A stretch of DNA of 64,000 nt from Site-B1 sp963827785 (GCA_963827785.1 CAWHCT010000004.1:1-64000), one strand, 5' to 3'. Numbered from the stretch's first letter, positions 51,971 to 62,461 are shown. Numbers and translations are program-made. The notes: generated by a model not told the origin, from the letters alone.

Positions 51971-53773
51971 ATGGAAGCAAAAGAAAAAGTACTATTAAGA
52001 GGAGGACAATTCCTTGTGAAAGAAACAAATTGTGAAGACATATTTTCTCCAGAAGATTTTACTGAAGAACAAAAAATGATGAAGGAAGCTGTTATGGAAT
52101 TCAATGACAGAGAAATTATTCCTCATCGTGCACGGTTTGAAGCTAAGGATTACGCCTTAACTGAAGAATGCATGAGAAAAGCCGGCGCATTGGGATTTCT
52201 TGGAGTTGCCGTTCCAGAAGCTTACGGAGGTTTAGGAATGGGTCTTGTTTCTACTATGCTTGTTTGTGATTATATTTCCAGTGGCACAGGATCTTTTAGT
52301 ACTGCATTTGGTGCCCATACTGGAATTGGAACAATGCCTATTACCTTATATGGAACAGAAGAACAAAAACTAAAATATGTTCCAAAATTAGCAACGGGAG
52401 AATGGTTCGGAGCTTATTGCTTAACAGAGCCTGGTGCCGGTAGTGATGCAAACTCAGGAAAAACGACAGCCACACTTTCTAAGGATGGTAAATCTTATAA
52501 GATCAATGGTCAAAAAATGTGGATCTCAAATGCAGGATTTTGTAATTTAATGATAGTGTTTGCTCGTATTGAAGACGACAAATACATTACAGGTTTTATA
52601 GTAGAAAACGATCCCAAAAATGGAATAACAATGGGAGAAGAAGAGCACAAATTAGGTATTCGTGCATCTTCTACACGTCAAGTTTTCTTTAATGATTGTG
52701 TTGTTCCTGTTGAGAATATGCTTGCCGGACGGGGTGAAGGTTTCAAAATAGCCATGAATGCACTTAATGTTGGCCGAATTAAATTGGCAGGTGCCTGTGT
52801 AGACTCACAAAGACGTATAACAACGATAAGTGTACAGTATGCTAATGAACGAAAGCAATTCAACACTCCTATTTCAGAATTTGGTGCAATAAAAGTGAAA
52901 TTGGCAGAAATGGCAACCAGTGCCTATGCATGTGAATCGGGAACGTACAGAGCTTCGAAAAACATTGAAGATAGAATCGCTTTAAGAGTGGCAGCTGGAA
53001 ACACACATCAGGAAGCTGAGTTAAAAGGTGTTGAAGAATATGCCATAGAATGCTCAATCTTGAAAGTAGCAGTTTCGGAAGATGTTCAGAATTGTGCTGA
53101 TGAGGGTATCCAGATTTTTGGAGGTATGGGATTCTCTGAAGACACGCCAATGGAAGCTGCCTGGAGAGATGCCCGCATTACGCGAATCTATGAAGGTACA
53201 AACGAGATCAATAGAATGCTCATTGTAGGTATGCTTGTTAAAAAAGCAATGAAAGGTCATGTAGATTTATTGGGACCTGCTCAAGCTGTCCAAGAAGAAT
53301 TGATGGGAATCCCATCTTTCGAAACACCGGATTATTCTGAATTGTTTTCGGAAGAAAAGGAAATGATCAAGAAATTAAAGAAAACCTTCTTAATGGTTGC
53401 TGGAGGTGCAGTCCAAAAATATGGACAAAACCTTGAAGAACATCAACAATTATTGATTGCAGCAGCGGATATTTTAATTGAGATCTATATGGCAGAATCA
53501 GCAATTTTAAGAACAGAAAAGAATGCGAAACGATTTGGAGAAGAGTCTCAATCTGTTCAAATAGCAATGTCTAAATTATATTTATATCATGCAGTAGATA
53601 TTGTTGAAGAAAAAGGAAAGGAAAGTATTATTTCTTTTGCAGAAGGTGACGAACAACGTATGATGCTAATGGGACTAAAACGTTTTACAAAATATACAAA
53701 TTATCCTGATATTGTTGATTTACGAAAAGAAATCGCAGAAAAAGTTAAAGCTGAAAACAAATATTGTTTTTAG
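51971..53773 (+). CDS. Acyl-CoA dehydrogenase, long form
   Basis: 600 residues, longer than the usual 380, with a C-terminal extension like VLCAD-type enzymes. Core: F-G-A-Y-C-L-T-E-P-G-A-G-S-D-A-N-S-G (FAD/substrate), M-W-I-S-N-A-G-F, F-G-G-M-G-F-S-E-D-T-P and I-Y-E-G-T-N-E-I-N-R. The catalytic base Glu is likely in R-I-Y-E-G-T-N or, as in VLCADs, nearby. It does the first step of beta-oxidation and closes the operon, 120 bases after fadA. Confidence 0.92.
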   Translation: MEAKEKVLLRGGQFLVKETNCEDIFSPEDFTEEQKMMKEAVMEFNDREIIPHRARFEAKDYALTEECMRKAGALGFLGVAVPEAYGGLGMGLVSTMLVCDYISSGTGSFSTAFGAHTGIGTMPITLYGTEEQKLKYVPKLATGEWFGAYCLTEPGAGSDANSGKTTATLSKDGKSYKINGQKMWISNAGFCNLMIVFARIEDDKYITGFIVENDPKNGITMGEEEHKLGIRASSTRQVFFNDCVVPVENMLAGRGEGFKIAMNALNVGRIKLAGACVDSQRRITTISVQYANERKQFNTPISEFGAIKVKLAEMATSAYACESGTYRASKNIEDRIALRVAAGNTHQEAELKGVEEYAIECSILKVAVSEDVQNCADEGIQIFGGMGFSEDTPMEAAWRDARITRIYEGTNEINRMLIVGMLVKKAMKGHVDLLGPAQAVQEELMGIPSFETPDYSELFSEEKEMIKKLKKTFLMVAGGAVQKYGQNLEEHQQLLIAAADILIEIYMAESAILRTEKNAKRFGEESQSVQIAMSKLYLYHAVDIVEEKGKESIISFAEGDEQRMMLMGLKRFTKYTNYPDIVDLRKEIAEKVKAENKYCF

Positions 53774-53794
53774 TCGTATTTACTAACTCTATTA

Positions 53795-53828
53795 AAAACC
53801 GCTTTATAATTTAAAGCGGTTTTTTTAT
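53795..53828. terminator. Terminator of the beta-oxidation operon
   Basis: AAACCGCTTTA / TAAAGCGGTTT stem with a short loop and seven Ts. Confidence 0.9.
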
Positions 53829-53857
53829 TTTCAGTAAATTAGTTGAAAATAAAATTA

Positions 53858-55192
53858 ATGAAAAACTTATTCCTTGCTTCACTCCTCTTTGCTTCAACAT
53901 TTTTAAGCGCACAATCTGACCAAAAGTTATACGATATAATTGATACTGTGTCTGCAGAACGACTTCAAAAAGATGTTCAAATACTTGTTGAATTTGGCAC
54001 ACGAAACACATTTAGTGACACTATTTCTGATACACGCGGAATTGGGGCCGCAAGACGTTGGATAAAATCTGAGTTCGAAACGATATCAAAACAATGCGAC
54101 AATTGCTTGGAGGTTTTTTATCAGAAGGAATTAGTGACCAAACAAGGAAATCGCCGCGTACCTCATGATGCCTGGGTTGTAAATGTCGTTGCTGTACAGA
54201 GAGGTGCAAAATATCCGAACAGATATATAATAATGAGTGGCGATATCGATTCCCGTGGTGGTGACACTATGGACTTTATTTCTGACGCTCCCGGAGCTAA
54301 CGATAATGCTTCCGGAATGGCCGGAACTATAGAAGCAGCAAGGGTTTTAAGCAAATACAAATTCGAAAATAGTATAGTTTATGTTGGCCTTTCCGGAGAA
54401 GAACAAGGGCTTTTCGGTGGCGCCGGATTGGCTAAACATGCCAAAGAAAATAACTGGGAGATTATTGGTGTTCTGAATAATGACATGATAGGAAACATAA
54501 AGGGCGTTGATGGGGTAATTGATAATCGCACCTTCAGGATTTTTTCAGAACCTGTACCTCCTACCGAAACAGAAAGAGAAAGAACACTGCGAAGATTCTA
54601 TGGTGGTGAAGTCGATGGAATATCCCGACAGTTGGCCAGATATGTTCATAAAACAACCAAGACGTTTATGCCGGAAATGAATCCGATGATGGTTTACAGA
54701 TTGGATCGTTTTGGTCGCGGTGGTCATCATAGACCATTTAACGATTTAGGTTATGCAGGTATCAGAATTATGGAGGCCCACGAAAACTATACCCAACAGC
54801 ATCAGGATATAAGAGAAGAAAACGGTATAAAATATGGAGATGTTATTGAGCATGTGAATTTTGATTATGTAAAAAAACTAACAGCTGTAAACGCGATCAA
54901 TTTAGCTAGTTTAGCTTGGGCCCCACCTCCTCCAAAAACTGTTTCTATTGGCGGCATTGTAGAACCATCAGTTAAATTGGAGTGGTCTAAAGTTGATGGT
55001 GCCATTGGTTATAAAATCTATTGGAGAGATACCACTTCTCCTACTTGGGACAACAGCAGAAATGTAGGGGATGTTTCTAAGTTTACTTTAGATGGTATTG
55101 TTATTGATAATTATTATTTTGGAGTTGCATCAGTTGGTAAAAATGGCTTTGAAAGTATGGTTGTTTTTCCTAACGAAATTATAAGAAATTAA
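53858..55192 (+). CDS. Secreted M28 family metallopeptidase with C-terminal FN3-like domain
   Basis: About 444 residues from the ATG at 53858 (MKNLFLASLLFASTFLSAQS signal peptide). M28 core: S-G-D-I-D-S-R-G-G-D, P-G-A-N-D-N-A-S-G (bridging Asp), V-G-L-S-G-E-E-Q-G-L-F-G-G (Glu pair) and L-N-N-D-M-I-G-N. The usual first zinc His (H-x-D-S) reads Asp here. The final His is in E-A-H-E-N-Y. Residues about 355-440 (V-K-L-E-W-S-K-V-D-G-A-I-G-Y-K-I-Y-W-R-D) are fibronectin III-like. Probably an aminopeptidase, coupled to the M1 gene two bases away. Confidence 0.87.
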   Translation: MKNLFLASLLFASTFLSAQSDQKLYDIIDTVSAERLQKDVQILVEFGTRNTFSDTISDTRGIGAARRWIKSEFETISKQCDNCLEVFYQKELVTKQGNRRVPHDAWVVNVVAVQRGAKYPNRYIIMSGDIDSRGGDTMDFISDAPGANDNASGMAGTIEAARVLSKYKFENSIVYVGLSGEEQGLFGGAGLAKHAKENNWEIIGVLNNDMIGNIKGVDGVIDNRTFRIFSEPVPPTETERERTLRRFYGGEVDGISRQLARYVHKTTKTFMPEMNPMMVYRLDRFGRGGHHRPFNDLGYAGIRIMEAHENYTQQHQDIREENGIKYGDVIEHVNFDYVKKLTAVNAINLASLAWAPPPPKTVSIGGIVEPSVKLEWSKVDGAIGYKIYWRDTTSPTWDNSRNVGDVSKFTLDGIVIDNYYFGVASVGKNGFESMVVFPNEIIRN

Positions 55193-55194
55193 AA

Positions 55195-56815
55195 ATGAAG
55201 AAATTAATAATCATATTTATTCTGTTTCTGTTTCAGGTTGCCCAATCTCAAAATAAACAATTCACCTTGCAAGACACTTTAAGAGGAAGCATAACACCGG
55301 AAAGAGCATGGTGGGATCTGACATATTACCATCTGGATATTAAGGTAGATCCTGACAATAAATTCATTTCAGGAACAAATACAATCAACTATAAGGTTTT
55401 AAGTCCAAATACTATATTGCAAATAGATCTGCAACCACCTTTACAAATAACAAAAGTAATGCAAGATGGTAAAGATCTGACATTTAAAAATATGGGAAAT
55501 GCGCATTTCATAGAACTAGAAAAACCGCAAATAACAGGGGACATTGAAAGTGTAGATGTTTATTATGAAGGTAATCCTAAAGAAGCTGTCAGGCCTCCCT
55601 GGGATGGTGGTTTTACATGGGAAAAAGACAATAATGGAAATGATTTTATAGCAACATCATGCCAAGGTATTGGGGCAAGTATTTGGTGGCCGAACAAAGA
55701 TCATATGTATGACGAAGTGGATAGTATGCTTATAAGCTGTGACCATTCCTAAAGGTCTAACAAATGTATCAAATGGCCGACTTCGAAAACTTGAGGAAAA
55801 TGATGATAACACAGTAACCTCTCACTGGTTCGTCAATAATCCCATCAACAATTATGGAGTCAATGTCAATATAGCAGATTACGTTCATTTTTCTGAAGTG
55901 TATCCTGGTGAAAAAGGGCCGCTTGACATGGATTATTATGTACTGAGAGATAATTTGGAAATAGCCAAAGAACATTTCAAAGATGCACCTAAAATGATGA
56001 AAGCTTTTGAACATTGGTTTGGTCCGTATCCATTTTACGAAGATGGATTTAAGCTGGTTGAAGTTCCATATTTAGGCATGGAACATCAAAGCTCTGTAAC
56101 TTATGGCAATCAATATAAAAAAGGATATTTAGGAAGAGATATCTCAGGAACCGGCTGGGGATTGAAATTTGATTTTTTGATTATTCATGAATCTGGTCAT
56201 GAATGGTTTGCAAACAGTATAACATATAAAGATGTTGCAGATATGTGGATTCATGAAGGATTCACAGCCTATTCAGAAAACTTGTTCTTGGAATATTATC
56301 TTGGAGAAAAAGCTGCTTCAGAATATGTGATCGGAAAACGTAGAACTATACAGAATGATCGTCCAATTATCGGTACATATAATGTAAATAATAGAGGATC
56401 CGGAGATATGTACAATAAAGGAGCTAATATGCTACATACCTTGAGACAACTTATTGAAGATGATGAAAAGTGGCGAAATATGTTACGCGGGCTTAACAAA
56501 ACGTTCTACCATCAAACAGTAACATCAAAGCAAATCGAGGATTATTTATCAAAAGAGACAAGAATAGACCTAAAGGAATTCTTCAATCAGTATTTAAGGG
56601 ATACAAGAATACCTACTCTTGAATATTCCATAAATGACAATATTCTTAAATTCAGATATATAAATATTGTCGATAAATTCGATATGCCAATTCAGGTCAA
56701 TATTGATGGTAAAGATCAATGGATATTTCCAAAATCTGAATGGAAAACAATGCCAATAAAAAGTAAAACTATTTTAGTTGATCCTGATTTTTATGTTGAA
56801 ACCAAAAAAATATAA
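55195..56815 (+). CDS. Secreted M1 family aminopeptidase, one frameshift
   Basis: About 539 residues with signal peptide MKKLIIIFILFLFQVAQSQN. N-terminal beta domain, then G-M-E-H-Q-S-S-V-T-Y-G-N (exopeptidase site, here G-M-E-H) and the gluzincin motif H-E-S-G-H-E-W-F-A-N followed by W-I-H-E-G-F-T. One extra T near 55738 (AGCTGTGACC) breaks the frame; without it D-S-M-L-I-S-V-T-I-P-K-G-L-T-N-V reads through. Shorter than classical M1 enzymes (about 850), lacking the C-terminal HEAT domain. Second gene of the M28-M1-YdeI operon. Confidence 0.87.
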
Positions 56816-57382
56816 ATGGAATTACCCAAACTATATTTTGAAAGAGATGTAGAATGGTATGATTGGTTATTACAAAATCATGAATCTCACAAAGGAGTTT
56901 ATCTCATTTTCTATAAACTGGAATTGAATATTCCCACAATGCGCTGGGAAGAAGCTGTAAAAGTTGCACTTTGCTTTGGTTGGATAGATTCTACTGTTAA
57001 AAGTTTGCATAATGGTAAACGTCAACAATATTTTTGTCCGAGAAATCCTAAAGGAGTTTGGAGTGCATTAAATAAAAAATATGTTAAGGAACTAATTGGA
57101 TCTAATTTAATGCAGGAACCTGGTTATAAGATTATTGAATTAGCCAAGAAAAATGGTATGTGGACTTTTATGGATGATGTTGAAAAAGGGATAATTCCTG
57201 AAGATCTCCAGAAAGCTTTTGATATTAACGAATTGGCATATGAAAATTACCTTAATTTTTCTCCAGGCTACAGAAAGAGTTATCTCTCGTGGTTGAAAAG
57301 CGCCAAGAGAGATGAGACAAGGAAAAGGCGAATAAAAGAAATACTATGGTTATGCGCTAACAATAAAAAGAATAGAATATAA
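56816..57382 (+). CDS. YdeI/OmpD-associated family protein
   Basis: 188 residues. Hallmarks: G-V-Y-L-I-F-Y-K, M-R-W-E-E-A-V-K-V-A-L-C-F-G-W-I-D-S-T and Y-F-C-P-R-N-P-K-G-V-W-S-A-L-N-K-K-Y, then the C-terminal YdhG/YdeI-like S-P-G-Y-R-K-S-Y-L-S-W-L-K-S-A-K-R-D-E-T-R-K-R-R. In other bacteria relatives are linked to resistance to antimicrobial peptides. No signal peptide, so probably cytoplasmic. Its ATG follows the M1 stop directly. Confidence 0.85.
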   Translation: MELPKLYFERDVEWYDWLLQNHESHKGVYLIFYKLELNIPTMRWEEAVKVALCFGWIDSTVKSLHNGKRQQYFCPRNPKGVWSALNKKYVKELIGSNLMQEPGYKIIELAKKNGMWTFMDDVEKGIIPEDLQKAFDINELAYENYLNFSPGYRKSYLSWLKSAKRDETRKRRIKEILWLCANNKKNRI

Positions 57383-57401
57383 CAAAAATACTCTTCAATT
57401 A

Positions 57402-58682
57402 TTATGTATATATACTGGACTCCATTGATCGCTGATTAATGGAACTATTAAATATTGCTAAAATACGTTTGGCAATCCCAGTCCAACCGAAATTTCGTCT
57501 TGCAAACCGAGCACCCTCAACTGATAATTCGTTTCGTAATTTAGGATATAAAAGAGGCATAGACATCATCGCTCCAAATTCTATTGGTCGATGTGGATCT
57601 GCATATAAAGCTTGATTACCAAAGTCAATTAAATCATATAAACCCCCATGAACGGTTACAATACTTGGTGTGCCACAAGCCATAGCTTCAATAGCTACCA
57701 TACCAAAAGGTTCGTACCTTGATGGCATAGCAAATATGTTAGCAGCTCTGTATACATTGGCTAAATCTTCGTCTGCTACATAATTCTTCCATGTTATTTT
57801 ATCCATAACTCCTAATTCCGTAGCAAGCTTTTTTAATTTAGTTACACCCGCATCATCCTTTTTAGATTGGTCGCTGCCAATAGCCGCAACAAGTCTCGCT
57901 TCAGGACAAAGTTCCAATACAGTGGGTAAAGCTTGAATTAATAAATCGTAACCTTTATTATGTGCCATTCTACCAAGAGTTAGAATATCTGTTGGATGAA
58001 TATCATATTTAGCACGAATTTTATCATTTTCCTTGGATGGGACCGGATAAAATCGGTTTTCATCAATTCCTGGAGGAATCATCCCACAATTTCGAGGTAA
58101 AACGTCATACTGCTGAGTAAGTAAATCAACCTGTGGTAAAGTAGTTGCTATCACATAGTTACACATTTGATAAACAAAGTACTCTTTACGGATACGTTCT
58201 TTAAAACGGTATTTTCTTTCCATTTCTTTTTCGTCCATATCACTTCCCATAGAATGTTGTTTCCACCATCCAAGTGAATGCGGTGTGTGAACATGCGATA
58301 TACCCAGCTCCTCTGCTATCTTTTGTCCAGCCCAACCTGCATCCCAATAATGAGAATATACGATGTCGTACTTTTTCCCTTCTTTTTTAATGGCAGCTAA
58401 ACAATTTGTCACAAACTTCTTTAAATGATCATGCATATCCTCTTTACGAATAAATTCTTTACCACCAAAGGGAATACGCCAAACGCTGTAATTATCATCA
58501 ACATGGTCATATTCCGGCTGATCTTCAAATTGTCGTGTTACTAAATCAACCTTTTTTCCCAGTCTGCTAAATCGTTCGGCTAATTCAAGAACATAAACTA
58601 CTTGTCCACCAGTATCTGGTTTTCCTAATTCTGCATTTGCTCCTACATATCCATGTAAAGAGATCATCAATATTGATTTCAT
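57402..58682 (-). CDS. Family 4 glycosyltransferase, sucrose-/mannosylfructose-phosphate-synthase-like
   Basis: 426 residues. N-terminal D-T-G-G-Q-V-V-Y-V-L-E-L-A (about 23-35) is the sucrose synthase/sucrose-phosphate synthase hallmark; H-T-P-H-S-L-G-W-W-K (132-141) and G-R-M-A-H-N-K-G-Y-D (237-246) follow, and the donor-site E-P-F-G-M-V-A-I-E (324-332) is intact. With the HAD phosphatase gene 19 bases upstream this fits synthesis of a non-reducing sugar by a phosphorylated intermediate (sucrose or mannosylfructose), perhaps a compatible solute. Which sugar is made cannot be decided from sequence alone. Confidence 0.85.
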   Translation of the reverse strand: MKSILMISLHGYVGANAELGKPDTGGQVVYVLELAERFSRLGKKVDLVTRQFEDQPEYDHVDDNYSVWRIPFGGKEFIRKEDMHDHLKKFVTNCLAAIKKEGKKYDIVYSHYWDAGWAGQKIAEELGISHVHTPHSLGWWKQHSMGSDMDEKEMERKYRFKERIRKEYFVYQMCNYVIATTLPQVDLLTQQYDVLPRNCGMIPPGIDENRFYPVPSKENDKIRAKYDIHPTDILTLGRMAHNKGYDLLIQALPTVLELCPEARLVAAIGSDQSKKDDAGVTKLKKLATELGVMDKITWKNYVADEDLANVYRAANIFAMPSRYEPFGMVAIEAMACGTPSIVTVHGGLYDLIDFGNQALYADPHRPIEFGAMMSMPLLYPKLRNELSVEGARFARRNFGWTGIAKRILAIFNSSINQRSMESSIYT

Positions 58683-58701
58683 AGTTTTAAATTTTATTTA
58701 A

Positions 58702-60788
58702 TTATTTAGTAATAATTTTTAAATCGTGGCAGGCCGAGATAAACTGTGCTGCTGACCAAGCTTGATAAGCTTTTCCCATTGGTTTACCCGTTGTTCCATG
58801 GGCCCATTCTGTAAATTCCCATTCTTCATTAATTCCTTCCTTATTTAGTAATGCAAGTTTGTACAACTCAGAAAGTGCCATGTCATTTAGACCCAATTTA
58901 TGAATAAATTTAACCCAAAATCCTCCTACAAAAGGCCATATCCCTCCATTGTGGTAATGATTAGGTAAGTTTAAAAGATTAACCGTATAATACGGTCGCC
59001 AATCGGGATCACCCGGTGTAACAACGGGATAGACATTAGATACAGGAAATGGATCATTTACTCCAGAACCTAACATAAAACGCAAAGTTTGATGAGCTTT
59101 TTCTGCATCAACTGTACCATGTAAGAAGGCTAAAATATTGCCTAATGTATCACAGCGCCAACTAAAATCGAAAGGAGTTATCTGTGCAACCAGATATGGC
59201 GTATCTCCTAAAGTAAATTGCTTTTCAGCGAATGAAACTGATTGAAATAGTTGTTGCTTTGTTGAAGGCCAAAAGTTTTGTAATATTTCTTTTTTAATAA
59301 CTTGTGACCAGCGAATGTATTTCCCTGCTTGCTCATAATCACCAAGCATTTCTAACATTCGACCAAAGCAAACATTAGCTCTGTACCAAAGAATTTCATC
59401 ATATAGAATGTTATAACTTCTTCCAAATAAATCAGTCCAATCTCCAGCTTCAGGTATTTCTAAAAGTGCATCATTATTACTATCATGTGCTCCAAGCCAT
59501 CTCATGGTTTCTTTAACATCAGAGATATGTTTTCTTAAAAATTCTATGTCTTTTGTTACCTTAACATATTCGAAAAAAGCGATCACGAACCAAATTCCAC
59601 TATCTATAGAACAAATGCCTCCAACACCGGAATAATCGGGAATATTGTCTTTTATACTTACATTTGAAGGAATCTGCCCATTATGAGAAATATGCTCAAG
59701 CAACGTTAGCAGTGTTTGTCTCTGACATTGATGAATTTCCTCATCTTTAAATAAGGATAAGGACCCAATAACAGTAATCGCACCATCTCGTGCCCACACA
59801 CTATTATAATTTTCATCTGTGCCATTTGCAAGGTTGTCCTCTATTGAACAAGCGGAAAATCCAATTGGAGTAATATTTTTTTTGAGGCTTCAATGGCCTT
59901 GTAGTATCCTTCTTCAATCAATGCAATTTTTTCATCTTTATCTTCATCCGCGACATGATATAATTCTCTTTGAATAAAGAAATCATCTGTATGATCCTGA
60001 GAACTATCAATCAAGGCCTCTTTAGGTAATATTCCATAATAGACTAAACCCTCAATTACGCCATCTCCGTGTATACTTTCGGAGTGATAAATTTGACGAT
60101 GTTTGGTGAATTTATAAAGTTCTTCATGAGCATTAGCTACTACGATACCCTTTATGTTTTTCATGTTAAACATAGCAGAATCATTACCACTGTCTCCAGC
60201 CACTAATGTTTCATTCAAATCTATATTCAATTTTTTTAATAGCCATTGAAGCGCATTTCCTTTGTTTGCCCATTTTGGTAAAATATCAAGATACTGCTCA
60301 CCTGAATAAACTACATTTATATGCATGTTTGCATCCGCAAAATCTTTTTCTATCTGGGCTAATAGACTTTCTGAAGCATTATGCAAAAAATAGCTGCGTT
60401 TGTAGGCATGTTGATATTTGTTTGGTTGTTCACTAATTGGATGATCAATCTTTTGAATTACCTCTTCTACGGATTGTATATCCCAACCTTCATCAAGAAT
60501 ATCATTGAACTCTTTGATTATACTTCTGTTTTTATAATCATAAATAAGTGTACCTACTCCTCCAATAATATAGTCCGGTTGTGGTAGAGTTTCATTATCT
60601 ATCAACATAAGAACGTCATCAATCAAACGACCAGTATTGTATGACAGTATAGGACTACCGTTGCTTTTATGCTTTTTCCAAACTTTGTTGAAATTAGTTT
60701 TATGGGTTTTAAAATCTATTAATGTATTATCAATATCAAAGGATAAGAATTTTATTATTGATTTATTGCTAATGTCATTATCACTCAT
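58702..60788 (-). CDS. Fused sucrose-phosphatase-like HAD phosphatase and GH (alpha/alpha)6 glucosidase, one frame slip
   Basis: Frame 60788-59841 is a HAD-IIB/S6PP-type phosphatase: D-I-D-N-T-L-I (18-24), N-T-G-R (51-54) and G-D-S-G-N-D (199-204). Frame 59799-58702 is a glycoside hydrolase of the amylo-alpha-1,6-glucosidase/neutral invertase kind: W-A-R-D-G-A, P-E-A-G-D-W-T-D-L-F-G-R, N-H-Y-H-N-G-G-I-W-P-F and A-Y-Q-A-W-S-A-A-Q-F. The hydrolase N-terminus (N-I-T-P-I-G-F-S-A-C-S-I-E-D-N) runs upstream of any ATG into the HAD C-terminal helix, with only a run of eight A residues (59875-59882) off frame. With nine it would be one protein of 695 residues. It leads the operon with the glycosyltransferase. 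Confidence 0.82.
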
Positions 60789-60989
60789 ATGTTACTAACA
60801 GTTTTGTAATTATTTATTGAGTTGAATTTAATTAAGCAAAATGTATTATTTTGAACCTTAATATGCAAGAAAAAAACTAATAATTCAATTTGTTTTCCGA
60901 AATTATAGAATAGGAACGAATTGATTAATGAATTGAGAAATAACTCAGAATATTTTTACGTTATTGATAATAATAAAAATCAGTTTTTC

Positions 60990-62453
60990 TTAAATCCCAC
61001 TTATATAACTCCCGTAAGGATCTTTAAACTGAACACCTTCAGTAAATCTGTATTTACTTAGTTTTTTAAATTGAACCAATCCCCAAAGAATAAATTCTTT
61101 CAAAAAATAATTGTCTTCTTTTTTTGCACCAGGTTGAAATTCCTTCAATAATGAATTTAGAGGAGTTACTGAATCTAACATCTTTTTATATTCAGCATCT
61201 GTAAGGTCATCTAGTAGCTCAAATCCGCTTCCTTCAAAAAACCAATAGATAACATCATCATACGGACTTTTTTCTCCTTCCTTTACCAGTTTTTCAATTT
61301 TAGGGAAATATTTCGGAAATAGCCTTTCAATGGCTTTTTCAATTAATCCCTGTGCTACAAAGTCTGCGCCTTCCTGTTCGCCTTCATACACCAGTTCAAC
61401 TTTACCTGTAATTGCCGGTATCACTCCTACAAAATCACTTAATCGAACAGTTGTTTTTGAGTCTCCTGATTTAAGCGATCTTCTTTCCGCAGTACTTAAT
61501 AGATTTTCATAGGCTGTAATACTCAGTCTCGCACTAACACCACTTTTAGCATCAATATATTCACTTTTTCTTGCTTCAAAACTGATTTGCTCTAACAGAT
61601 CTTTTGCCAATTCTGGAACCAAAATATTATCTGATTGCCTGTTGTCCAATTTTGCTTCCTGATTGGTAATGGTCTTTGCAATTTCTATTGTTTCAGGATA
61701 ATGTGTTAATATTTGAGATCCGATTCTGTCTTTTAAAGGTGTTACAATACTTCCTCTGTTTGTATAGTCTTCAGGATTTGCAGTAAATACAAACTGTATA
61801 TCTAAAGGCAGTCTCAATTTAAATCCTCTTATCTGTATATCACCTTCTTGTAAAATATTGAATAGTGAAACCTGAATTCTCGCTTGCAAATCTGGTAATT
61901 CATTGATCACAAAAATGCAACGGTTTGCTCGTGGAATCATTCCATAATGTATCACTCGGTCATCGGCATAACTTAATTTTAGATTCGCTGCTTTTATAGG
62001 GTCAACATCTCCTATAATATCTGCAACAGTGACATCAGGAGTGGCCAATTTTTCAGCAAAACGATCATTTCTATGAAGCCATGAAATTGGAGTATTATCT
62101 CCCATTTCCTTTATTTTTTCCTTGGCATATCTCGAGATAGGATTGAAAGGATCATCATTAATTTCTGAACCTTCAACAAATGGAATATATTCATCCAACA
62201 AATTGATCATTAACCTTGCCAATCGGGTTTTGGCTTGACCACGTAAACCAAGAAGGTTTATATTATGTCGAGACAGAATAGCTCTTTCAAGTTCAGGAAT
62301 TACAGAATTTTCAAAACCATGAACTCCTGTAAAAGTTGTCTTGTTATTCTTAATATTTTCAATGAGATTATCTCTAAGTTCATCTTTAATGGATTTACTT
62401 TTAAATCCGGCTTTCTTTAATTCTCCTAAAGTTTTAATATTTGTCTCTTTCAT
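60990..62453 (-). CDS. MoxR-like AAA+ ATPase
   Basis: 487 residues. Walker A G-L-R-G-Q-A-K-T (69-76); Walker B region C-I-F-V-I-N-E-L (179-186) has Asn where Asp is usual; then V-S-L-F-N-I-L-Q-E-G-D-I-Q-I-R-G and F-T-A-N-P-E-D-Y-T-N-R-G typical of the MoxR/magnesium chelatase ChlI clade. The C-terminal part is helical and longer than in small MoxR proteins. It pairs with the VWA gene eight bases upstream, as in other MoxR-VWA chaperone-like systems. Substrate unknown. Confidence 0.88.
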   Translation of the reverse strand: MKETNIKTLGELKKAGFKSKSIKDELRDNLIENIKNNKTTFTGVHGFENSVIPELERAILSRHNINLLGLRGQAKTRLARLMINLLDEYIPFVEGSEINDDPFNPISRYAKEKIKEMGDNTPISWLHRNDRFAEKLATPDVTVADIIGDVDPIKAANLKLSYADDRVIHYGMIPRANRCIFVINELPDLQARIQVSLFNILQEGDIQIRGFKLRLPLDIQFVFTANPEDYTNRGSIVTPLKDRIGSQILTHYPETIEIAKTITNQEAKLDNRQSDNILVPELAKDLLEQISFEARKSEYIDAKSGVSARLSITAYENLLSTAERRSLKSGDSKTTVRLSDFVGVIPAITGKVELVYEGEQEGADFVAQGLIEKAIERLFPKYFPKIEKLVKEGEKSPYDDVIYWFFEGSGFELLDDLTDAEYKKMLDSVTPLNSLLKEFQPGAKKEDNYFLKEFILWGLVQFKKLSKYRFTEGVQFKDPYGSYISGI

Positions 62454-62461
62454 AATTTAGT

